From Mycobacterium lacus (GTDB lineage Bacteria; Actinomycetota; Actinomycetes; Mycobacteriales; Mycobacteriaceae): DNA of 64,000 nt. The stretch's first letter is position 1, and each line of letters starts with the position of its first letter. Made by a program: the position numbers and the translations under genes. The notes beneath the pieces were generated by a model. It worked only from the letters and a program-made list of their open reading frames with translations. It made no database searches and was not told where the DNA came from. Shown here in pieces: positions 1 to 9,093 of the stretch. The stretch lies in the NCBI RefSeq assembly GCF_010731535.1, contig NZ_AP022581.1, positions 1,931,952-1,995,951 of the forward strand, in the 5' to 3' direction.

Positions 1-1
1 T

Positions 2-283
2 CTATACCGAGACACGGACTTATCGAATTACGGCGAGCTTATGGCGATCTACGTCGATCCCGCCCGTATGCGGACCGGAGTTGGGCGTTTGCTGATGACT
101 GCGGCCCGGGAAAGGATGCGGGGGGTCGGCGTGACGAGCGCCGCGCTGTGGGTGCTGGACGGCAACGTCCGCGCTCGGCGGTTCTACGAACGCGACGGGT
201 GGCGGTTCGACGGGGCACGCCGCACCGAGACTTTCGGCGATGCGCCAGTAGCAGAAGTGCGTTATCGACGCACGCCCGTCTGA
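2..283 (+). CDS. GNAT-family N-acetyltransferase, C-terminal part (5' end outside window)
   Basis: The reading frame is open from the first bases of the window and ends with TGA. The visible 93 residues match the acetyl-CoA-binding half of a GNAT acetyltransferase. A strand reading YVDPARMRTGVGRLLM carries the pyrophosphate-binding R-x-x-G-x-G/A pattern, and the tail ALWVLDGNVRARRFYERDGW is the usual beta5/alpha4 signature in which N and Y line the CoA site. An internal ATG at 41 would remove only 13 codons and is unlikely to be the true start, because a complete GNAT has about 150 residues. The acceptor substrate cannot be inferred. The family assignment is firm. Confidence 0.85.
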   Translation, partial: LYRDTDLSNYGELMAIYVDPARMRTGVGRLLMTAARERMRGVGVTSAALWVLDGNVRARRFYERDGWRFDGARRTETFGDAPVAEVRYRRTPV

Positions 284-502
284 GGGGTTCTCGGAATCTT
301 TTCTCTGAGCGGCAAAACCGCAAGTTGACGCCTCCGGCGGGAAGTCGTGTCGCTCGGAGGCGGGCAAAACGTCTACCGTCCGAACGCGGGACTGGTGTGG
401 CACACAAGACCACCGCGACGTCGCCGACACGGCGATGTTCGCGCCCGGCCCCCTCGGTGAGAGCGGTTGGCTCGGTGTCAAACGTGGTGGGGCAGCTACG
501 GT

Positions 503-2902
503 ATGCAGGTGCCCGACCGGTTGCTCAATGCCGTGCGCGTCCTCGACTTGTCCGGTGCCCACGCCGACGGGGTGACCCGCCTGCTCGCTGACCTCGGTGC
601 CGACGTTCTCAAGGTGGAACCCCCGGGTGGTAGCCCGGCGCGGGACGTGCTCCCGACGCTGGGCGGCGTGAGCCTTTCCTTCGCCGTACACAACGCGAAC
701 AAGCGCAGCGTGGTGCTCAACCCGCTCGACGACAACGACCGCCAACAGTTTCTCGAACTGGCCGGCAGCGCCGACATCGTCGTCGACAGCGGCCTTCCCG
801 GGCAGGCCGCCGCGTTTGGGATGTCGTGCGCCGAGCTCGCCGATCGCCACAACCAGCTGGTGGTGCTCTCGATCACCGACTTCGGGGCAACGGGGCCCCG
901 CTCGTCGTGGCGTGCCACCGATCCCGTGTTGTATGCGATGTCGGGCTCGCTGTCGCGGTCGGGTCCACCCACCGGCACGCCGGTGCTGCCGCCGAACGGC
1001 ATCGCGTCGGCCACCGCCGCCGCGCAAGCGACCTGGTCGGTGCTCGTCGCTTACTACAACAGATTGCGGTGCGGCACAGGTGATTACATCGATTTCTCGC
1101 GGTTCGACGCCGTCGTCTTGGCGCTCGACCCGGCGTTCGGGGCACACGGCCAGGTTGCTGCCGGCCGGCGCGGCACCGGGCAGTGGCGGGGCCGTCCGAA
1201 AAACCAGGACGCCTACCCGATCTATCCGTGCAAGGACGGCTACGTCCGGTTGTGTGTGATGGCGCCGCGGCAATGGCGCGGCCTGCGCCGCTGGTTGGGC
1301 GAGCCGGAGGAATTCCAGGACCCCAAATATGACGTGATCGGCGCGCGTCTTGCCGCTTGGCCCCAGATCAGCGTCCTGGTCGAGGCGTTGTGTGCCGAAC
1401 AGACCATGAAGGATCTGGTGACCGCCGGACAAGCGGTGGGTGTGCCGATCGCCGCGGTGCTGACGCCGTCGCGCATCCTGGCCTCCGAACATTTCGAGGC
1501 GGTGGGCGCGATCACCGAGGTCGAGGTTGTCCCCGGCGTGCGCACGCCGGTGCCGACGGGATATTTCGTCGTCGACGGGCAGCGCTCGGGCTTTCGTACG
1601 CCGGCTCCAGCCGCGGGGCGGGACGACCCGCGCTGGCTAGCTGAGCCCGCGGTCGTCGCGTCACCCCCGGGCCGGGTGGGCGGCTACCCTTTCGACGGGC
1701 TGCGCATCCTCGATCTGGGTATCATCGTCGCCGGAGGCGAGGTGGGCCGGCTGTTCGGCGATCTGGGCGCCGAGGTCATCAAAGTCGAAAGTGCCGACTA
1801 CCCGGATGGGCTGCGGCAGGCCCGGATTGGCGAGCCCATCAGCGAATCGTTCGCCCGGACCCACCGCAATCACCTGGGTCTGGGCCTGGACCTGCGCAGC
1901 ACGCCGGGCAAGGAGATCTTCGGCCGCCTGGTCGCCGACGCCGATGCGGTGTTCCTCAACTTCAAACCGGGAACCCTTGCCGCACTCGGGTTTTCCTATG
2001 ACGCGCTGCATGCTCTCAATTCGCGAATCGTGCTCGCCGGCAGCAGCGCGTTCGGGCACAAGGGTCCCTGGAGCACCCGGATGGGCTACGGTCCGTTGGT
2101 CCGCGCCACCACCGGCGTCACCCGGCTGTGGACGTCCGACGAAGCGCCGCCGGAAAACGCCCGGCATGCCTTTTACGACGCGACGACGATCTTCCCCGAT
2201 CACATGGTTGGGCGGATCACCTCGATCGCCGCGCTGGCCGCGCTCATCCACCGCGATCGAACCGGCGCGGGGGCTCACGTCCACATCTCCCAGGCCGAGG
2301 TCGCCGTCAATCAACTCGACACCCTGTTCACCCACGCCGCGTTGGGGGCCGGTACCGCCGAGATCCGTGACGACACCAGTGTGCACGCCGTCTACCCATG
2401 TGCCGGCGACGACGAATGGTGCGTGATCTCGATCGAGTCGGATGGCGATTGGCGTTGTGCCGCATCCGTTATGGAGCGCCCGGAACTGGCCGACGATGCG
2501 CGTTTCGCGACCGGTCAGTCGCGGGTGGTCAACCGAAAGGAGTTGGTGGCCCTCGTCTCGGCCTGGACCCACACTCGCACCCCCGCTCAGGTCGCCCAGG
2601 CAATGCAGTCAGCCGGGGTCGCGGCCGGCCCGATGAACCGCCCACCGGATCTGCTCGAGGACCCGCAGCTGATCGAGCGAAAGGTGCTCCGCGACATGGT
2701 GCATCCCCTGATCAACCATCCACTTCCGACCGAGACGGGCCCGGCGCCGTTTCGTCACATCCCGCCGGCGCCCCAGCGCCCGGCGCCGTTGCCAGGGCAG
2801 GACACCCGCGAGATCTGTCGCAAGCTGCTTGGGATGAGCGCCGAGGAGACCGAGCGGATGATCACCGACCGCGTGCTGTTCGCGCCCGCGGGCAGTCACT
2901 AG
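503..2902 (+). CDS. Double-domain CaiB/BaiF-type CoA-transferase (Rv1866-like)
   Basis: About 799 residues made of two consecutive family III CoA-transferase domains, roughly 5-385 and 395-790. Each opens with the characteristic R-[VI]-L-D-L block and an LGADVLKVE / LGAEVIKVE strand. Such enzymes move CoA between acyl groups. In the first half the segment YIDFS keeps an Asp (about residue 197) at the place of the catalytic Asp of the family. In the second half the equivalent reads VHIS, with His at about 594, which suggests only one half is catalytic (inference). ATG at 503 is preferred over an upstream TTG at 467 because the fold begins directly after it. The gene is followed by a thiolase-like and an epimerase-like gene on the same strand, as in M. 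tuberculosis Rv1866-Rv1868. The substrate is unknown. Confidence 0.88.
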   Translation: MQVPDRLLNAVRVLDLSGAHADGVTRLLADLGADVLKVEPPGGSPARDVLPTLGGVSLSFAVHNANKRSVVLNPLDDNDRQQFLELAGSADIVVDSGLPGQAAAFGMSCAELADRHNQLVVLSITDFGATGPRSSWRATDPVLYAMSGSLSRSGPPTGTPVLPPNGIASATAAAQATWSVLVAYYNRLRCGTGDYIDFSRFDAVVLALDPAFGAHGQVAAGRRGTGQWRGRPKNQDAYPIYPCKDGYVRLCVMAPRQWRGLRRWLGEPEEFQDPKYDVIGARLAAWPQISVLVEALCAEQTMKDLVTAGQAVGVPIAAVLTPSRILASEHFEAVGAITEVEVVPGVRTPVPTGYFVVDGQRSGFRTPAPAAGRDDPRWLAEPAVVASPPGRVGGYPFDGLRILDLGIIVAGGEVGRLFGDLGAEVIKVESADYPDGLRQARIGEPISESFARTHRNHLGLGLDLRSTPGKEIFGRLVADADAVFLNFKPGTLAALGFSYDALHALNSRIVLAGSSAFGHKGPWSTRMGYGPLVRATTGVTRLWTSDEAPPENARHAFYDATTIFPDHMVGRITSIAALAALIHRDRTGAGAHVHISQAEVAVNQLDTLFTHAALGAGTAEIRDDTSVHAVYPCAGDDEWCVISIESDGDWRCAASVMERPELADDARFATGQSRVVNRKELVALVSAWTHTRTPAQVAQAMQSAGVAAGPMNRPPDLLEDPQLIERKVLRDMVHPLINHPLPTETGPAPFRHIPPAPQRPAPLPGQDTREICRKLLGMSAEETERMITDRVLFAPAGSH

Positions 2903-2924
2903 CAGGCCGCCAAGAATGTGGCCG

Positions 2925-2980
2925 CGATTGTGAATCTGGCGACGCGACGCCAGCGTGTCGCGTCGCCAGATTCACAATCG
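2925..2980. repeat. Perfect palindrome, 24-bp arms and 8-nt loop (copy 1 of dispersed element)
   Basis: Arms at 2925-2948 and 2957-2980 are exact reverse complements, and the loop is 2949-2956. It begins 22 bp after the CoA-transferase stop codon, between two genes read in the same direction. A near-identical element with the same arm and loop lengths occurs at 48037-48092, so this is a dispersed repeat and not only a local terminator. There is no U-tract. The RNA would form a very stable hairpin that could terminate transcription or stabilise mRNA (inference). Confidence 0.9.
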
Positions 2981-3035
2981 GCGCCACTTCCCGGCCCGCT
3001 CGAAACGTTCGGGGTCGCCGCGCTACGTTCGAGCC

Positions 3036-4520
3036 ATGCGCGTCGACCCCAGAACACCGGTGTTGGTCGGCTACGGCCAGGTCAACCATCGCGACGACAT
3101 CGACCCGGACATGCCGTCCGTCGAGCCGGTCGACCTGATGGTTACCGCCGCCCGGCAAGCCGCGGAGTCCCGGGTGCTTGAGGCCGTGGACGCCGTTCGC
3201 GTGGTGCACACGCTGTCGGCACATTACCGAAATCCTGGGCTGCTGCTCGGCGAACGCGTCGGAGCCGCGAGCTTCAGCACGGGTTACAGCGGCGTCGGCG
3301 GCAACATGCCGCAGACTCTGGTCAACCGGGCATGCGTCGACATCCAGCAGGGGCGGGCCGGCGTGGTGCTGCTCGCCGGCGCCGAAACCTGGCGCACCCG
3401 GACCGGGCTGCGCGCCAAGGGCAGCAAACTCGTGTGGACCGTTCAAGACGAATCGGTTCCGACGCCCGAGGTCACCGACGACAACGTGGCGATGTTCGGC
3501 GAGGCCGAGCTCAGGATCAAGTGCGACCGGCCCGCCTACGTGTATCCGATGTTCGAGCAGGCGCTGCGGATCGCGAACGGCGAATCGGTCACCGACCACG
3601 GCAAGCGGGTCGGCCAGCTGTGGGCACGCTTCAACGCCGTCGCGGTCGACAATCCGCACGCGTGGATCCGCAAACCGGTGACCGCCGACGACATCCGGCA
3701 GCCCAGCCCGCAGAACCGGATGATCAGCTGGCCGTACACCAAGCTGATGAATTCCAACAACATGGTTGACCAGGGCGCCGCGTTGGTGTTGACGTCGGTC
3801 GAGCTGGCGACGCGGCTGCGGATACCCGCCGAGCGCTGGGTCTATCCGCAGGCGGGCACCGCCGCGTACGACACCCCCGCCATCGCCGAGCGTGCCGAGC
3901 TGCACCGGTCGGCGGCCATCCGGATCGCCGGTGCACGAGCGCTGGAGCTGGCGGGACTGGCGATCGACGAGATCGATTATGTCGACCTGTACTCGTGCTT
4001 TCCCTCCGCCGTCCAAGTCGCCGCGGCCGAACTCGGCCTCGGCCTCGATGACCCCGACCGCCCGTTGACCGTCACCGGCGGGCTGACCTTCGCGGGCGGT
4101 CCGTGGAGCAACTACGTCATGCACTCCATCGCCACCATGGCCGAACGGCTGGTGGCCAATCCCGGGCGGCGCGGGCTGATCACCGCCAACGGTGGTCACC
4201 TGACCAAGCACAGCTTCGGCGTCTACGGCACCGAACCGCCGGCCGAATTCCGGTGGGAAGACGTGCAGCCGGCGGTGGATCGCGAGCCCACCCGGGACGG
4301 GTTGCTCGAGTGGGAAGGCGTCGGCACCGTGGAATCGTGGACGACGCCGTTCAACCGGGACGGACAACCGGAGAAGGCCTTCCTGGCGGTCCGCACGCCT
4401 GGTGGGGCGCGCGCCCTGGCGGTCATCACCGATCCCGCCTCGGCCGCGGTCACGGTCAGCGAAGATATCGCCGGCGCCAAGGTTGCCGTCGGCTCCGACG
4501 GCACCGCGACCCTAGGGTAA
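3036..4520 (+). CDS. Thiolase-like / lipid-transfer acetyl-CoA acetyltransferase homologue (Rv1867-like)
   Basis: A 494-residue protein of the SCP2-thiolase-like group. The first residues, RTPVLVGYGQ, form the typical opening strand. The middle has ACVDIQQGRAGVVLLAGAET, and near 420 comes GGLTFAGGPWSNY followed by ITANGGHLTKHSFGVYGT, the motif set that replaces the classical C-terminal GG-C-x-G of degradative thiolases. Such proteins act on acyl-CoA or sterol side chains, but activity cannot be assumed here. ATG at 3036 is chosen because the upstream 27 codons of open frame run through the palindrome. It lies between a CoA-transferase and an epimerase-like gene, suggesting a shared acyl-CoA pathway. 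The length equals what I recall for Rv1867. Confidence 0.85.
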   Translation: MRVDPRTPVLVGYGQVNHRDDIDPDMPSVEPVDLMVTAARQAAESRVLEAVDAVRVVHTLSAHYRNPGLLLGERVGAASFSTGYSGVGGNMPQTLVNRACVDIQQGRAGVVLLAGAETWRTRTGLRAKGSKLVWTVQDESVPTPEVTDDNVAMFGEAELRIKCDRPAYVYPMFEQALRIANGESVTDHGKRVGQLWARFNAVAVDNPHAWIRKPVTADDIRQPSPQNRMISWPYTKLMNSNNMVDQGAALVLTSVELATRLRIPAERWVYPQAGTAAYDTPAIAERAELHRSAAIRIAGARALELAGLAIDEIDYVDLYSCFPSAVQVAAAELGLGLDDPDRPLTVTGGLTFAGGPWSNYVMHSIATMAERLVANPGRRGLITANGGHLTKHSFGVYGTEPPAEFRWEDVQPAVDREPTRDGLLEWEGVGTVESWTTPFNRDGQPEKAFLAVRTPGGARALAVITDPASAAVTVSEDIAGAKVAVGSDGTATLG

Positions 4521-4619
4521 CTGGCCGGTCACGCCGGTGTCGCGTAAAAACGAGACTCCTCGCGCAGCCGCACCGACGTGCTTATTGTCATGAGTGAACG
4601 TTGGGGGAGGTGAGCCCAG

Positions 4620-6719
4620 GTGCAGATCCTGGTTACCGACGCCTCCGGCACGCTCGGGCGGCTGGTCGCACGGCAGCTGATTGCTGCCGGACACACGGTC
4701 AGCGGCATTGCGGAGCGCCCGCACGAATGCCTGGACCCGAACGTCGAGTTCGTTTGCGCGCCGTTGCGTGACCCGGTGCTGCACGAGCTGGCCGCCGAAG
4801 CCGACGCGGTGCTCCATCTGGCCCCGGTCGACACCAGCGCGCCGGGCGGCGCGGGCGTCACCGGGGCCGCGCACGTGGCCCATGCGGCCGCACGAGCCGG
4901 CGCCCGGCTGCTCTTCGTGTCCCAGGCCGCCGGGCGGCCCGAGCTCTACCAGCAGGCCGAGTCGCTGGTCTCGACCGGCTGGGCGCCGAGCTTGGTCATC
5001 CGGATCGCGCCGCCGGTTGGCCGCCAACTCGACTGGATGGTGTGCCGCACCGTGGCCACGCTGCTCCGCGCAAAGGTCTCGGAGCGGCCGATGCGGGTGC
5101 TGCACCTCGACGACCTGGTCCGGTTCCTGATTGTGGCGCTGGACACCGACCGCAACGGTGTCGTGGACCTCGCCACCCCGGATACCACCAATGTGATCAC
5201 CGCGTGGCGGCTGCTGCGATCGGTCGACCCGCGGTTGCGGACGCATCGGGTTCGTAGCTGGGCACGGTTGATTCCAGAGATGGATATCACTACGGCCCAA
5301 GAAGATTGGGGATTCGAATTCGGCTGGCAGGCGGTCGCGGCGGTGGTCGACACCGGACGCGGACTGGTCGGCCGCAGGCTCGATGCCGCCGGCGCGACCA
5401 ATGGGTCGGGTCAACTGTCGCTGCCGGTGGAGGCCCTCCCACGGCCGCAGCCGACCGAAAGCGCACCGTTAGGTTCCGCGGCACCGGACGGGATGGAGGG
5501 CGAGTTCGACGACCGGATCGATCCACGGTTCCCGGTATTCAGCGCGAGCAGCCTGGCCGAGGCCCTCCCGGGACCGTTGACCCCGATGACGCTGGATGTC
5601 CAGTTGAGCGCACTGCGGAGGGCCGGTCAGGTGATGGGTCGCGTGCTGGCGCTTGGCGATGTGGTTGCCGACGAGTGGGGGAGCAGGGCGATCGCGGTGT
5701 TCGGTCACCGCCCCTATGTCGGGGTATCGGCAAATATCGTCGCCGCCGCCCAGCTGCCCGGCTGGGACGAGCGAGCCGTCACCCAACGCGCGCTCGGAGA
5801 GCAGCCGCCGATCGCCGAACTGCTGCCGTTCGGTCGCCCTCAGCTCGCCAGCGGACCGCTGGGGTCAGTCGCCAAGGTGGTGGTCACCGCGCGATCCCTG
5901 TCCCTGCTGCGGCACATCAGGACCGATACGCAGGCCTACGTCGCCGCCGCGAGGGCGGAGCACCTCGGCGCCGAACAGCTGGCCCTGCTGCCGGACGCAG
6001 GCCTGGAAGTCCGGATCCGGCTGTTGCGGGATCGGATTCACCAAGGCTGGATCCTCACGGCGCTGTGGGTGATCGACACGGGCGTCACCGCGGCGACGCT
6101 CGATCACACCCGCGCGGGGTCGAGGGTGTCCGGGGTGGGCGTCATCATGGAGAGCGGCCTGATCGCGGCCGAGGCCGCCGCGCTGGCGACGGTGTTGCGC
6201 GCTGATCCGCCGTTGGTTGGGCTGGCCCGGGAGGGCAACCTCGCCAGTGTGCGCGCGTTGTCTCCGGCCACGGCCGCCGCCGTCGACGCGGCGATCGCCC
6301 GGATCGGGCACCGGGGACCCGGGGAAGCCGAGCTGGCCAACCCGACGTTCGGCGACGATCCGGCGCTGCTGCTGATGGTGGGTGCGCAGGCGGCCGAAGC
6401 TCCCGCCGAGCCGCCGCCACCGTCGACGCTGTCCCGGCGAATGGCCGCCAGCGCCCGCAATTCCCGCGAGCTGGCCCACGACACCACCATCCGGTTTACG
6501 CACGAGCTGCGGATGGCGTTGCGCGAGCTGGGGTCTCGGCGAGTCGCGGCGGACCTGATCGATCTTGTCGACGACGTGTACTACCTGACCTGCGATGAAG
6601 TCGTCACCATGCCGGCCGATGCCCGGCTACGCATCAAACGCCGCCGTGCCGAGCGGGAACGTTTGCAGGCACAGGGACCACCCGACGTTATCGACCACAC
6701 CTGGAATATCCCCGAGTAG
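4620..6719 (+). CDS. NAD-dependent epimerase/NmrA-like N-terminus with long helical C-terminus (Rv1868-like)
   Basis: A 699-residue protein. The first 230 residues form an atypical SDR/NmrA-like Rossmann domain with a VTDASGTLG nucleotide-binding loop, in which the usual first Gly of TGxxGxxG is Asp. The remaining ~450 residues are Ala/Arg-rich and predicted helical, with no catalytic motif I recognise. A GTG start at 4620 follows a strong GGGGGAGG about 10 bases upstream. The gene is the third of the Rv1866-1868-like block and is convergent with the reductase gene, only 3 bp away. Its position suggests a role in the same lipid or CoA pathway, but no reaction can be assigned. Confidence 0.8.
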   Translation: MQILVTDASGTLGRLVARQLIAAGHTVSGIAERPHECLDPNVEFVCAPLRDPVLHELAAEADAVLHLAPVDTSAPGGAGVTGAAHVAHAAARAGARLLFVSQAAGRPELYQQAESLVSTGWAPSLVIRIAPPVGRQLDWMVCRTVATLLRAKVSERPMRVLHLDDLVRFLIVALDTDRNGVVDLATPDTTNVITAWRLLRSVDPRLRTHRVRSWARLIPEMDITTAQEDWGFEFGWQAVAAVVDTGRGLVGRRLDAAGATNGSGQLSLPVEALPRPQPTESAPLGSAAPDGMEGEFDDRIDPRFPVFSASSLAEALPGPLTPMTLDVQLSALRRAGQVMGRVLALGDVVADEWGSRAIAVFGHRPYVGVSANIVAAAQLPGWDERAVTQRALGEQPPIAELLPFGRPQLASGPLGSVAKVVVTARSLSLLRHIRTDTQAYVAAARAEHLGAEQLALLPDAGLEVRIRLLRDRIHQGWILTALWVIDTGVTAATLDHTRAGSRVSGVGVIMESGLIAAEAAALATVLRADPPLVGLAREGNLASVRALSPATAAAVDAAIARIGHRGPGEAELANPTFGDDPALLLMVGAQAAEAPAEPPPPSTLSRRMAASARNSRELAHDTTIRFTHELRMALRELGSRRVAADLIDLVDDVYYLTCDEVVTMPADARLRIKRRRAERERLQAQGPPDVIDHTWNIPE

Positions 6720-6722
6720 CGG

Positions 6723-7964
6723 TCAACCCACCAGGGCGGACAGCGGGGACTGCGGATCGGCCAGCCGGTCGGCGTCGATGGGGGCCCTCGAACGGATCAG
6801 GGCCTTGACGTCGTCGAGCACGTCCCAGATGTTGACGTTCATCCCGGCCAGCACCCGGTTGTCGCCGTCGAGCCAGAAGGCGACGAACTCGCGGCGGGCA
6901 ACGTCGCCACGGAACACCACCCGGTCGAAGCTCGGGGCGTGCCCGACGTACTCCATGCCAAGGTCGTACTGGTCGGTGAAAAAGTAGGGCAGCTCGGCGT
7001 ATTCGCCCGGCTCGCCCAACATTCCGGCCGCGGCGACCACGGGTTGTTTCAGCGCATTCGCCCAGTGCTCGGTTCGGATGCGGGTGCCGAACAGGCGGTG
7101 TTCGGCGGCGGCGATGTCGCCGACGGCGTAAACGTCGGGATCGCTGGTGCGCAGCGAGCTGTCGACCAGCACGCCGCCGTCACCCACGGATAGCCCGGCC
7201 TGTTCGGCGAGTTCGATGTTGGGTTTCGCGCCAACGGCCACCAGCACGGCATCCGCGGCCACCGTCGATCCGTCGCGCATCCGCAGGCCGCTGGCTTTTG
7301 CATCCGAGCCGTCGGCCCTGGTGATCTCCTTGACCTGCGCCTGCAGCCGCAAGTCCACCCCGTGATCGCGATGCAGTTCGGCAAACACCTCGCCGACCCC
7401 CTCACCGAGGGCGGCCAGCAGCGGCTGTTTGGCGATCTCGACGACGGTGACGTTGACGCCGCGCCGGCGAGCGGCCGCGGCCACCTCCAGGCCGATCCAC
7501 CCGGCGCCCACCACCGCGAGTGAAGAGCCCTCGACCAGAACGGAATCCAGGGCCTTCGCGTCGTCGATCGTGCGCAGATAGTAGACGCCGGCGGCGTCGG
7601 CGCCGGGTATCGGTGGGCGCCTCGGCGCCGATCCCGTGGCCAGCAGCAGCTTGTCATAGTGCACGGTGGCGCCGTCGGGAAGGCCGACCGTGTGTGCGGG
7701 GGGATCCAGCGCCGTGACGGGCGTCGCGAGCCGTAGGTCGACATGGTGGTCGCGATACCAGTCCGAGTTGTGCACGGTGAACTCGTCGAGCGTTTTCTTG
7801 CCCGCCAGGAATTCCTTGGACAGCGGTGGGCGCTCGTACGGGAGCTGCTCCTCCGCCGCGAAGAGAATGATGTGGCCGTCGAAACCGTTGTCGCGCAGTG
7901 CTTCTGCCGCTTTGGCCCCGGCAAGCCCGCCGCCGACGATGACGAATGTGGTCGCGCTGGCCAT
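6723..7964 (-). CDS. FAD/NAD(P)-dependent ferredoxin (rubredoxin) reductase (Rv1869c-like)
   Basis: A 413-residue pyridine-nucleotide-disulfide oxidoreductase-like flavoprotein. An FAD-binding GGGLAGAKAAEAL lies within the first 25 residues, a second Rossmann motif VGAGWIGLEVA near 145-155 binds NAD(P)H, and YAVGDIA near 275 is the second FAD contact. The architecture matches the reductases that pass electrons to ferredoxins for P450s and Rieske oxygenases. Two P450 genes lie elsewhere in the window, but no ferredoxin partner is adjacent. It is the last gene of a minus-strand run, with 13 bp separating it from the DUF72 gene upstream, so co-transcription is likely. Confidence 0.88.
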   Translation of the reverse strand: MASATTFVIVGGGLAGAKAAEALRDNGFDGHIILFAAEEQLPYERPPLSKEFLAGKKTLDEFTVHNSDWYRDHHVDLRLATPVTALDPPAHTVGLPDGATVHYDKLLLATGSAPRRPPIPGADAAGVYYLRTIDDAKALDSVLVEGSSLAVVGAGWIGLEVAAAARRRGVNVTVVEIAKQPLLAALGEGVGEVFAELHRDHGVDLRLQAQVKEITRADGSDAKASGLRMRDGSTVAADAVLVAVGAKPNIELAEQAGLSVGDGGVLVDSSLRTSDPDVYAVGDIAAAEHRLFGTRIRTEHWANALKQPVVAAAGMLGEPGEYAELPYFFTDQYDLGMEYVGHAPSFDRVVFRGDVARREFVAFWLDGDNRVLAGMNVNIWDVLDDVKALIRSRAPIDADRLADPQSPLSALVG

Positions 7965-7977
7965 TACCCCAGCCTAC

Positions 7978-8712
7978 TTATCGAAGAAGTTGCCGCAACG
8001 ACAGCGCATTGCGCACGGCGTGGCCGCCCAGGTCGTTGTTGAAATACATCCATACGTCGCGCCCTTCGCCGTCCCATTTGGTGATGCGGTCTGCCCACCA
8101 TCGCAGGTCGGTGGGCGTGTACGAACCCGTGTAGATCGCGCCGGGGTCGGGACCGTGCATCCGGACGTACACCAAGTCGGTGGTGGCCCGCGGGATGCAC
8201 CGCAGACCCGCACCGCTCATCACCACATAGGCGGCGCGGTGGTGTTCCAGCAGCGCGTACACCGCGGGCGCGTCCCAGGATGGGTGTCGCAGTTCCACGG
8301 CCACTCGGATCGGCGTCGGCACGCTGTGCAGGAAGGAATCCAGGCGTTCCTCAGAAGAGCTGTCGCGGTGGTGCTCGGGATGCAGCTGAACCAGCAGCAC
8401 GCCGCGGCGGTCACCCAACAACTGCCAACAGCGTTCGAACCGCTCGATCCAGGGTTCGGGCGAGGCCAGCCGGCGGTAGTGGGTCAATCCGCGATGCGCC
8501 TTGACCGACATGGCGAACCCGTCCGGCAACTGTTCGCGCCAGGCGGTGAACGTCGAATCTTTGGGCCAGCGATAGAAACTGGCGTTCAATTCGACGGTGT
8601 CGAAAACCTCGGCGTAGCGGGCCAACCGCTTGGCCGGCGCAAGCCCGGGCCGGTACAGCACGTCGGTCCAGTGGTCATAGGACCACCCCGACGTGCCTAT
8701 CCGTATCTTCAA
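7978..8712 (-). CDS. DUF72 (YecE-like) TIM-barrel protein
   Basis: A 244-residue DUF72 protein. It starts with the diagnostic IRIGTSGWSYDHW, then YAEVFDTVELNASFYRWP, AVELRHPSW and, near the C-terminus, YFNNDLGGHAVRNA. The family folds as a TIM barrel and is widespread, but its biochemical role is not established. The gene lies between a TfoX-like gene and a ferredoxin reductase gene, all on the minus strand, like the Rv1869c-1871c order I recall. The start ATG is well defined because the conserved motif begins at residue 3. Confidence 0.88.
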   Translation of the reverse strand: MKIRIGTSGWSYDHWTDVLYRPGLAPAKRLARYAEVFDTVELNASFYRWPKDSTFTAWREQLPDGFAMSVKAHRGLTHYRRLASPEPWIERFERCWQLLGDRRGVLLVQLHPEHHRDSSSEERLDSFLHSVPTPIRVAVELRHPSWDAPAVYALLEHHRAAYVVMSGAGLRCIPRATTDLVYVRMHGPDPGAIYTGSYTPTDLRWWADRITKWDGEGRDVWMYFNNDLGGHAVRNALSLRQLLR

Positions 8713-8755
8713 CCGGTCACCTGCCGGCGCACCGGGCGCTCACTAACCGCGACGG

Positions 8756-9088
8756 TCACTTGGGCGGTAGGCCGCGTACGTAGGTTGCGCCGCGCGTCAC
8801 CCAACCTTGTAGCTGACGTTTGGTTTTGACGCCGTCGGCGGCAATGCGCAACCAGCCGCGGGCCTCTCTGCCCGCCATCACCATAGGGCTGACATGGGCG
8901 CGACCGAGCAGCTTGTCGGTGTCGCCCGGCGGCACCCGCACCAGCAGTCCGCCCTGACCGCTGACCGCGACGGCCATGTGTCCGTCGATCAGGAACGCGA
9001 GCCCGCCGAACATCCGTTTCTCGTCAACACCGGGCTGCTGGGCCAGCAGCTCACGAATGCGCTCCGCGAGGTCTGTGTCATAGGCCAC
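8756..9088 (-). CDS. TfoX N-terminal-domain protein (Rv1871c-like)
   Basis: A 110-residue protein consisting only of the TfoX N-terminal domain, with the signatures EKRMFGGLAFLIDGHMAVAV and LLGRAHVSPMVMAGREARGW. In gamma-proteobacteria TfoX regulates competence. In mycobacteria the stand-alone domain has no known function. It follows the nitroreductase-like gene by only 5 bp, so the two are probably translated from one message. Confidence 0.85.
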   Translation of the reverse strand: MAYDTDLAERIRELLAQQPGVDEKRMFGGLAFLIDGHMAVAVSGQGGLLVRVPPGDTDKLLGRAHVSPMVMAGREARGWLRIAADGVKTKRQLQGWVTRGATYVRGLPPK

Positions 9089-9093
9089 GCGCG

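Noticed and set aside
20..1492. A 490-codon minus-strand open frame opposite the CoA-transferase gene
   Set aside because: His/Arg/Pro-rich translation without domains, while the plus strand encodes a recognisable enzyme.
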